Shown here piece by piece: positions 41,566 through 46,958 of a stretch of DNA of 46,958 nucleotides. The notes under the pieces are model-generated. The model worked only from the letters and a program-made list of their open reading frames with translations. It did no database searches and had not been told where the DNA came from. The stretch is from an uncultured Clostridia bacterium (GTDB taxonomy: Bacteria > Bacillota > Clostridia > Oscillospirales > Acutalibacteraceae), in NCBI GenBank assembly GCA_947581635.1, contig CANPVE010000015.1, positions 1 to 46,958 on the forward strand, in the 5' to 3' direction. Position numbers and translations under genes: made by a program. Positions within the stretch are counted from its first letter, which is position 1. The number at the start of each line of letters is the position of its first letter.

Positions 41566-41594
41566 TTGACATTATACCTAAGGTATGTTATTAT
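41566..41594 (+). promoter_or_regulatory. Repressor promoter with operator in its spacer
   Basis: TTGACA and TATTAT flank a 17-bp spacer (41572-41588) reading TTATACCTAAGGTATGT, which matches the operator in the divergent promoter. Transcription should begin near 41601, so the repressor message has a very short leader ending in the GAGAGG site. Confidence 0.85.
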
Positions 41595-41616
41595 AGTTGC
41601 ATGAGAGGTGATTTTA

Positions 41617-41979
41617 TTGGATAACAATATAAATACTCGATTGGCCGACCTAAGGAAATCTTTAGGAATATCTCAATCTTGTTTTGCTGAAAAAATAGGT
41701 ATATCCCCCAATAATATATCAAGGTATGAATCTGGTAACAGAGTTCCGGCAGAAAATACAATACTTTTGATATGTAAAACATTTGACGTGAATTATGACT
41801 GGCTCAAGAATGGAAACGGCGAAATGTTTATAAGAACAAACGATAGCGTAAAAATGGCAATTATGAAAATGCTTGAAGGTAAGAATAAGACAGCGATTGA
41901 CGTTTTTACTGCTTTTGCACACTTCGACGATAAAGACTGGGAGACAGTTAGGAAGTTTATCAACGGTCTGAAAAAATAA
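41617..41979 (+). CDS. CI-like prophage repressor (XRE family)
   Basis: 120 residues from a TTG at 41617, with AGAGG 8 nt upstream; a GTG at 41608 is in frame but too close. The HTH covers about 18-45 (SQSCFAEKIGISPNNISRYE), and NYDWLKNGNGEMF follows. The C-terminal part is short and lacks the Ser-Lys self-cleavage domain of LexA-like repressors, so control by the antirepressor at 40315 is likely. It should bind the two ACCTNAGGT operators beside its own start. Confidence 0.9.
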   Translation: MDNNINTRLADLRKSLGISQSCFAEKIGISPNNISRYESGNRVPAENTILLICKTFDVNYDWLKNGNGEMFIRTNDSVKMAIMKMLEGKNKTAIDVFTAFAHFDDKDWETVRKFINGLKK

Positions 41980-41983
41980 AAAA

Positions 41984-42001
41984 ACACCGCCGAAGCGGTG
42001 T
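41984..42001 (-). terminator. Terminator of the 38-codon gene
   Basis: ACACCGC-TTCG-GCGGTGT followed on the minus strand by a long T run (41983-41971). It lies 8 bp past the small gene's stop and overlaps the 3' end region of the convergent repressor gene. Confidence 0.85.
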
Positions 42002-42009
42002 GAAAGGAA

Positions 42010-42126
42010 TCATTTCTGATCTGTGTGCCAATGTGTAAGTACATACATTATAAAATCAAGTGCATTAGTAGAATAACACTCGTCAATAAGTTTTTTTATT
42101 TTCTCTTTTAACTCATCTAAATTCAT
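42010..42126 (-). CDS. 38-residue protein with its own transcription unit
   Basis: ATG at 42126 with GGAGG 8 nt upstream. It reads MNLDELKEKIKKLIDECYST and continues NALDFIMYVLTHWHTDQK. It has a perfect-consensus promoter (42160-42188) and a strong terminator (41984-42001), and is convergent to the repressor gene. The size and isolation suggest a small regulator or anti-phage/toxin-type peptide, but no function can be assigned. Confidence 0.7.
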   Translation of the reverse strand: MNLDELKEKIKKLIDECYSTNALDFIMYVLTHWHTDQK

Positions 42127-42159
42127 GTATCATTCCTCCGTTTGTGAAATTATGTTAAT

Positions 42160-42188
42160 ATTATAAATCTCGAAAGCGAGAATGTCAA
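42160..42188 (-). promoter_or_regulatory. Consensus promoter of the 38-codon gene with palindromic spacer
   Basis: TTGACA, a 17-bp spacer and TATAAT on the minus strand, a full sigma-A consensus. The spacer contains the palindrome TCTCG-CTTT-CGAGA (42168-42181), different from the CI operators, so another regulator may act here. Confidence 0.85.
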
Positions 42189-42221
42189 GGATAATATTCG
42201 CAAAATATAGATTAAAAATAA

Positions 42222-42313
42222 TTCCCCTGCCGCTGATTTGGAAGCCTAAACGACAGGGGAAAAGGTGGTACTAGAGCGTCAATCGCTCTGTGAATAATAA
42301 TATCACACAGAGT
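42222..42313. promoter_or_regulatory. Hairpin-rich leader before the membrane protein gene
   Basis: Three inverted repeats are seen: TTCCCCTG/CAGGGGAA (42222-42261), AGAGCG/CGCTCT (42273-42289), and CTCTGTG/CACACAGAG (42285-42313). The last two share bases and cannot form together. No clear plus-strand promoter was found between 42189 and 42343. It could be an attenuator, or operators of an unknown regulator. Confidence 0.45.
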
Positions 42314-42358
42314 GAAATTTGTCAATATCTGGTGTGAAAATTTTTGGAGGTATGCTTT

Positions 42359-43522
42359 ATGAATTGTATCAGGTGTGGTAGTGGTAACACTATTCACGTT
42401 AAGCTGGAAGATGGAGAAGAAACCGTACAGTGTAATGATTGCGGCGCTAAAATGACGGTTCAAAACCCCGTCTCTGTAAATAATACGCTTAATAAAGTCA
42501 CGGAAGTTTCAAAGATCCAAACCAGTGTGGGAACTGCCAGGCAAATGTTTACCAAAGATTCCGTATCAAAAAAAATAGATGCAGTAAAGGTATGGATAAA
42601 AAATCCTATAAGCATCATATTCGCTGTTACTAATTGTGTTTTATTGGTAGTTTCTATTGTTATGTTGATACTGTTATGTAACAGCGGCATATCTGCTAAT
42701 GATGAAGTCAAAAATTATGCACTCACAAACGGCTATGAACTTGCTGACTTTGATAAATTTAATTCTCCGGCAGAAGAAAACGGGTTAGCAAACACAAAGA
42801 TTTATTTTTACGGTAAAATTAAGGAGTTAACTAAGGCTGGAACATACAATGTTGCGTTGCTTGAAGAAAGCGATAATCCTCAAAATGTTTGGGCAGTTAT
42901 GTTTTTTGATAATGATAATTACTCAAAGTTCTCACAGGGTAAAAAAGCAGTTGTTTTCGGCTACTACCAAGGACATTCCAGTTCCTTTAATGTGCCGTTT
43001 TTATTTTATTCAAACAGTTACATAGATGGAAAATGGTATGAGTATGAAGATACGTTAGGAATTTTCAACGTGCTTGAAAACCAAAAAACGTCTAACTTAA
43101 TTATAAATGGGGAATTTGCAGTAGATAAAGATGGAATGGTTGATGCTATAAATACTATTGATAATATTGTCTACATACCGATTGAACTACAGGGAGGAGA
43201 TTTGACCCTTTACGCAGGACAGGTTGCAGAAGGCGTTAAATGTACGATCGTATGTGATAATAGCGGGGAAAAAATAAAAGCAGTTCAAATTGAATCCAAG
43301 GCCGATTCATCTAGCTCATATAATGCAGGTGCGTTTTTATCCAATCTGGTTAAACTTTTTGATTCCGATAATTATGAAAAAAATATAGACAGATTATTGG
43401 AAAAAATTGATTTTGATAATTTAAGATACGGTGATACAAAGAGTTGTGTTATTTCTGATATGTTTTACAACTGCGATTACACCGAAAAGGATAAAATAAT
43501 TATATCAATTATGCCGACTTAA
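42359..43522 (+). CDS. Membrane-anchored zinc-ribbon protein in the lysogeny module
   Basis: 387 residues from the ATG at 42359, with GGAGG 8 nt upstream. The N-terminal zinc ribbon is CIRCGSGNTI and CNDCGAKM. One transmembrane segment is at about 85-107 (IIFAVTNCVLLVVSIVMLIL). The remaining 280 residues lie probably outside the cell and include an OB-like stretch (KKAVVFGYYQGHSSS). Low GC content and the position between repressor and integrase suggest expression in lysogens, for example for surface change or superinfection exclusion. The function is unknown. Confidence 0.75.
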   Translation: MNCIRCGSGNTIHVKLEDGEETVQCNDCGAKMTVQNPVSVNNTLNKVTEVSKIQTSVGTARQMFTKDSVSKKIDAVKVWIKNPISIIFAVTNCVLLVVSIVMLILLCNSGISANDEVKNYALTNGYELADFDKFNSPAEENGLANTKIYFYGKIKELTKAGTYNVALLEESDNPQNVWAVMFFDNDNYSKFSQGKKAVVFGYYQGHSSSFNVPFLFYSNSYIDGKWYEYEDTLGIFNVLENQKTSNLIINGEFAVDKDGMVDAINTIDNIVYIPIELQGGDLTLYAGQVAEGVKCTIVCDNSGEKIKAVQIESKADSSSSYNAGAFLSNLVKLFDSDNYEKNIDRLLEKIDFDNLRYGDTKSCVISDMFYNCDYTEKDKIIISIMPT

Positions 43523-43618
43523 TTCCAAAAAGCAATCTAAAAAAATCCCCCATCCGTCCAGTCGCCAAACAGTCGGATAGAGGAAATTCACAAAAACTGC
43601 ACCAAGGGTGAAGTCTAT

Positions 43619-43627
43619 TGTTATGAT
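43619..43627 (+). promoter_or_regulatory. Possible integrase promoter
   Basis: Extended -10 TGTTATGAT about 54 bp before the integrase start, without a good -35 box. An inverted repeat CACCAAG/CTTGGTG (43600-43649) surrounds it. Weak call. Confidence 0.35.
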
Positions 43628-43680
43628 AGCATATTTTTTTCTTGGTGTCAAATTTTTTAAAATTTCAAGGAGAAAAATTT

Positions 43681-45267
43681 ATGGAAAACAAAAATACTTA
43701 TCAATATCGCGCCGCTATTTATGCCCGTTACAGTTCCGTAGGGCAGCGCGATGAATCCATTGAGGGACAGATTCGCGAATGTGAGGATTTTGCTAAACGA
43801 AACAATATAAGCATAGTGAAAGTATACGCGTACAGAGCCGTAAGCGGAACATCGACATGTAAGCGCGACGAATTTAACAAGATGATTAAAGACAGCGAAA
43901 AGGGTATATTTGACGCGGTAATCTGCTGGAAGATTGACCGATTCGCCCGAAACCGATATGACAGTGCTATCAACAAGGCGAAGCTTAAAAGAAACGGCTG
44001 CCGCTTGTTTTATGCCAGGGAATCAATCCCCGATGGACCCGAGGGTATTATTCTTGAATCTGTTATGGAGGGCTACGCTGAGTATTATTCAGAGAATTTA
44101 AGCCAGAACGTAAAACGCGGGAATTATGAATCTGCACTTGAGTGTAAAACGCTGGGCGTTAAGGTTTTAGGCTATAGAAAAGCACCTGATGGAAAATATG
44201 AGATTGACCCGGAGGCAGCTCCGGCGATTCGCTACATATTCGAGCAATACGCCAATGGGATCCCGTCCGTTAAAATAGTAGATGAATTAAACAACCGTGG
44301 ATATAAAACCCTTACCGGAGGTAATTTCGGCAAAAACAGCGTTGCTCAAATCGTAAAAAATGAAAAATACGCCGGGGTTTACACTTATAAAGATGAAATT
44401 CGTGTCGAGGGCGGTATTCCTGCACTTGTCGATAGAGAAACCTTTGACAAATGCCAAAGGATATTGGAAAAACACAGGCGCTCTCCATGCACCTCTAACG
44501 GCAAAGCAGTAGGAAAATATTTATTGACCGGTAAACTCTACTGTGGTGAGTGCGGCGCAACAATGGTGTCGGGAACAGGTACGAGTAAAACCGGTCGGAG
44601 ATATGGATATTATCAATGCTCAAAGGCTCAATTCCATAAGTGTAACAAGAAGCGCGTAAAAAAGGAGTGGATTGAAAAAATAGTAACCGACAAGCTCAAA
44701 GAAATAATTCACGATGATAAATTCATTGATATGATATCTGACAAGGCGGTCGAGTATCAGAATAACACACTAATCACCTACAGACATGAAGCCACATCTG
44801 AATTGGAGCGGAGGCGGAAAGACGCAATAAAGGCAAGGGATAATATTATTCAGGCCATCGAGGGCGGCTTAATTTCCGCCGCTCTGACCGCCAGATACAA
44901 GGCGTTGGACGATGAAATTGTAACCCTTGATGCTGCTATAGCCGATTATAAACATGAAACTCCGATATTTACAAAGCGTGAGATTGTTTTCTACCTCAAA
45001 CAACTGCGGGAAAAGGCGGTTGACAATGAGAAGTATGAAGAAAAATTAATTGACACATTTCTCAACTCGGCGTTCCTTTACAATGATGGGAGATTGGTTA
45101 TCTGTTTCAACTACAGCGGCGATAACAACAAATTGACGTTGACGGAAATAGACAGTGTTCTTAACGAATGTCCCGAAACGGCGGATTGTGGGGATTTGTT
45201 AGAAGCGGAAAAGGGTTCTAACTTACTTTCACCTTGCCAGCGGCACGGGGATAGCCAAGCGCGATGA
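43681..45267 (+). CDS. int: Large serine integrase of the prophage
   Basis: 528 residues from the ATG at 43681, with AAGGAG upstream. The resolvase domain begins YRAAIYARYSSVGQRDESIE, with the catalytic serine in ARYSS, and includes VICWKIDRFARNRYD. The recombinase domain follows, then a zinc ribbon CGECGATMV...C...C (about 288-325) and a coiled coil. It integrates and excises the phage. The last codons (SPCQRHGDSQAR) run across the junction with the GC-rich recombinase fragment, so the original C-terminus in the free phage is probably different. Confidence 0.95.
   Translation: MENKNTYQYRAAIYARYSSVGQRDESIEGQIRECEDFAKRNNISIVKVYAYRAVSGTSTCKRDEFNKMIKDSEKGIFDAVICWKIDRFARNRYDSAINKAKLKRNGCRLFYARESIPDGPEGIILESVMEGYAEYYSENLSQNVKRGNYESALECKTLGVKVLGYRKAPDGKYEIDPEAAPAIRYIFEQYANGIPSVKIVDELNNRGYKTLTGGNFGKNSVAQIVKNEKYAGVYTYKDEIRVEGGIPALVDRETFDKCQRILEKHRRSPCTSNGKAVGKYLLTGKLYCGECGATMVSGTGTSKTGRRYGYYQCSKAQFHKCNKKRVKKEWIEKIVTDKLKEIIHDDKFIDMISDKAVEYQNNTLITYRHEATSELERRRKDAIKARDNIIQAIEGGLISAALTARYKALDDEIVTLDAAIADYKHETPIFTKREIVFYLKQLREKAVDNEKYEEKLIDTFLNSAFLYNDGRLVICFNYSGDNNKLTLTEIDSVLNECPETADCGDLLEAEKGSNLLSPCQRHGDSQAR
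45232..45250. other. Right prophage junction (attR region, approximate)
   Basis: At about 45239 AT-rich phage sequence changes to GC-rich sequence. The second recombinase resumes in frame at the codons for S-G-T-G-I-A-K-R-D, the middle of a resolvase domain. The crossover is therefore within or next to AGCGGCACG. No matching 5' part of that gene is found at the left prophage end. Confidence 0.55.
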
Positions 45268-46645
45268 GTTCAAGCGCATGATTGAAGCTTCCGACAACGG
45301 CGAGATCGATATCATCCTCACGAAGTCGATCCAGCGGTTCGCAAGGAATACGGTGGACTTGCTGGAAACGGTGCGGCACTTAAAAGACATCGGCGTGGAG
45401 GTGTGGTTCGAGAAGGAACACATCAATTCCATGAGCGGTGACGGCGAGTTGATGCTGACCATCCTCGCATCCTTCGCACAGGAAGAAAGCCGCAGCCTTT
45501 CGGAGAACTGCAAATGGGGTATCAGAAAGCGGTTCGAGAAAGGCATACCGAACGGTCACTTCCGTGTGTACGGCTACCGCTGGGAGGACGATGAACTGGT
45601 CATCGTGCCGGAGGAAGCGGCGGTCGTGAGACGGATTTTTCAGAACTTCCTGGACGGCAAGTCGAGACTGGAAACGGAACGGGAATTCGCCGCCGAGGGC
45701 ATCACCACGAGGAACGGATGCCGCTGGGTGGATTCCAACATCAAGGTGGTTCTCACGAACGTGACCTACACGGGCAACCTTCTCCTGCAGAAAGAATTCA
45801 TATCCGATCCCATTTCAAAACAGCGGAAAAAGAACCGGGGACAGCTTCCGCAGTATTATGTGGAGGATACGCATCCCGCAATCATTGACAAAGCGACCTT
45901 CGACTATGTGCAGGAAGAAATCGCGCGGCGCAAGGAATTGGGACCGAGGGCGAACAAGAGCCTGAACCTCACCTGCTTTTCGGGAATGCTGAAGTGTCCG
46001 CATTGCGGTATAAGCTACGCACACAACAAGCGGACGGACAGAGGGTTCATGGAGTATTGGGCTTGCGGTTCGAGGAAGAAAAAAGGCGTCAGGTGTCCGG
46101 TCGGCGGCAGCATCAACCACGAGAATCTGAAAAAGGCGTGTGTCGAGGTTCTCGGACTGGATAAATTCGATGAGGATGCGTTCCTCGACAAGGTGGACTT
46201 CATCAACGTGCCGGAGCGGTATGTGCTTGAGTTCCATCTGAAGGACGGCGTGGTCATCACGAAGGACTGCCCGAACACGGGGCACCAAGATTGCTGGACG
46301 GCTGAGTATAGGGCGAAAACCTCCGAGAAGCGCAGGAAGAAACCGAACTGTAAAGGTTCCTCCGTCATGACGGGGAAAATCAAGTGCGCCGGGTGCGGCT
46401 GCAATTTCCGCAGGGCTTCACAGCCGTCAGCCACCTCGGAAAGCGGTAAGGCGTTCTACTGGCGGTGCGCAGAGCGGAACGGATGCGGTACGGTCGGCTT
46501 GCGGGAGGATGTGCTGAAGCCCTTTATAGCGGAGACGCTCGGCTTTCCCGAATTTGATGATGCCGAGTTTGAAAAGCGGATAGACCACATCTGTGTAATT
46601 CAGTTAAGGATAAAAAAGTCTATAATCAGTCGATTTTGCCGATGA
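45239..46645 (+). pseudogene. Serine recombinase broken at both ends
   Basis: The frame runs from SGTGIAKRDEFKRMIEASDN through the resolvase end (TKSIQRFARNTVDLL), the recombinase domain, a zinc ribbon (CPHCGISYAHN...C...C) and a second one (CAGCGCNFRRA). The first 50 or so residues with the catalytic serine are missing, so it cannot be active. The only ATG (45278) lies inside the domain. The end also fails: after DHICVI (about 46600) the sequence changes into 14 unrelated residues that belong to the terminal segment of the next element. Confidence 0.85.
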
Positions 46646-46958
46646 AGCGGTAGTAAATTTCGATTTCCTGTTCCTTGCAGCCGTCTGCGTCTTCCATCGT
46701 TTCATGCACCAGAATCTTATCAATCAGGGCGTTCAGCAGCTCGGCGGTCAACTCCGTGGGATGTGCGTACTGCCGGATCAGTGCCAGCCACTTCTCGGCA
46801 TCGCTCTCTGTCTGGCGCACCGCCTCGACCTCTGCGGTCACCGCTTCAATCTTCTCCGCCAGCTCGCCCTGCTCCGTCTGATATTTTGCGGTCAGCATAT
46901 TGAAATTGTATTCGGTGATACGCCCCGCCGCCCAGTCCTCATAGAGCCTTGCGAACAA
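46626..46958 (-). CDS. C-terminal part of a TnpX-type large serine recombinase, cut by the window edge
   Basis: The 110 residues up to the stop (for example LTAKYQTEQGELAEKIEAVT, ELLNALIDKILVHE and EIEIYYRFIG) match the DUF4368 end of Tn4451/Tn1549-type recombinases. It converges with the broken recombinase and overlaps its frame by 20 bp. The element end would lie near 46600, where a TC (GA on the minus strand) is present as expected for TnpX targets. The catalytic part is outside the window. Confidence 0.85.
   Translation of the reverse strand: MFARLYEDWAAGRITEYNFNMLTAKYQTEQGELAEKIEAVTAEVEAVRQTESDAEKWLALIRQYAHPTELTAELLNALIDKILVHETMEDADGCKEQEIEIYYRFIGKID

Larger units (their letters stand above)
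9510..45240. mobile_element. Temperate siphophage prophage, about 35.7 kb
   Basis: The full set of modules is present: serine integrase and repressor at the right, then leftward early genes, replication, packaging, head, tail, lysis, and a terminator at the left end. No structural gene looks broken. The right edge is marked by a jump to GC-rich sequence and the mid-gene start of an unrelated recombinase at about 45240. The left edge lies between the tRNA-like sequence (ends 9509) and the terminator at 9583. The two flanks do not share an obvious core or a split host gene, so exact attL and attR are not assigned. Confidence 0.85.

Overview
The window reads as a Gram-positive, probably class Clostridia gut-type genome. 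The reasons are AGGAGG-type ribosome binding sites, consensus sigma-A promoters with 17-bp spacers, TnpV, large serine recombinases of the Tn4451/TnpX kind, and an HK97-type siphophage with a Gram-positive lysis cassette. No species can be named from this sequence.

Layout. (1) 1-4.2 kb, minus strand: an ATPase with a nuclease-like tail, then hsdM, hsdS and the first codons of a further gene, read as one type I restriction-modification operon. (2) 4.3-9.5 kb: a mosaic cargo region. It has tnpV, a second AAA ATPase (DUF4143 type), an XRE-Fic-Fic operon on the plus strand, an excisionase-like HTH gene and a degenerate tRNA-Ser. Two pairs of direct repeats (65 bp and 127 bp) frame the cargo genes. 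(3) About 9.51-45.24 kb: a nearly complete temperate siphophage. The lysogeny module is on the right (serine integrase, membrane protein, CI-like repressor). Everything else is transcribed leftwards: antirepressor, small early genes, recombination and replication (Rad52-like protein, SSB, primase, DUF927 helicase, DEAD/DEAH helicase, VRR-NUC nuclease), a cluster of two radical-SAM-type proteins and a C5-methyltransferase-like protein, then a structured RNA locus at the early/late boundary, packaging, head, tail and lysis. (4) 45.24-46.96 kb: a serine recombinase gene broken at both ends, followed by the converging 3' end of another TnpX-like recombinase that runs off the window.

How it works together. 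The prophage switch is compact. Divergent promoters at 41.51-41.59 kb each carry the same operator inside the 17-bp spacer, so one repressor can cover both. Early leftward transcription runs through the antirepressor and replication genes. A cluster of nine GTAAGAC-type repeats (33.22-33.47 kb) between the two helicase genes is the best origin candidate. At 26.33-26.54 kb there is a separate promoter, a nested-hairpin RNA with a 29-codon reading frame, and a terminator. Late genes follow the standard HK97 order, including a -1 frameshift (CCCAAAC) that makes the tail chaperone extension.

The most notable items are the structured RNA/micro-ORF unit, the nested recombinase wreckage, the repeat-framed Fic/ATPase cargo with an excisionase-like gene beside a tRNA-derived site but no integrase, the phage nucleic-acid-modification-like cluster with an apparent ATA start, and an isolated 38-codon gene with its own consensus promoter and terminator. 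All functional statements are inferences from motifs and gene order.
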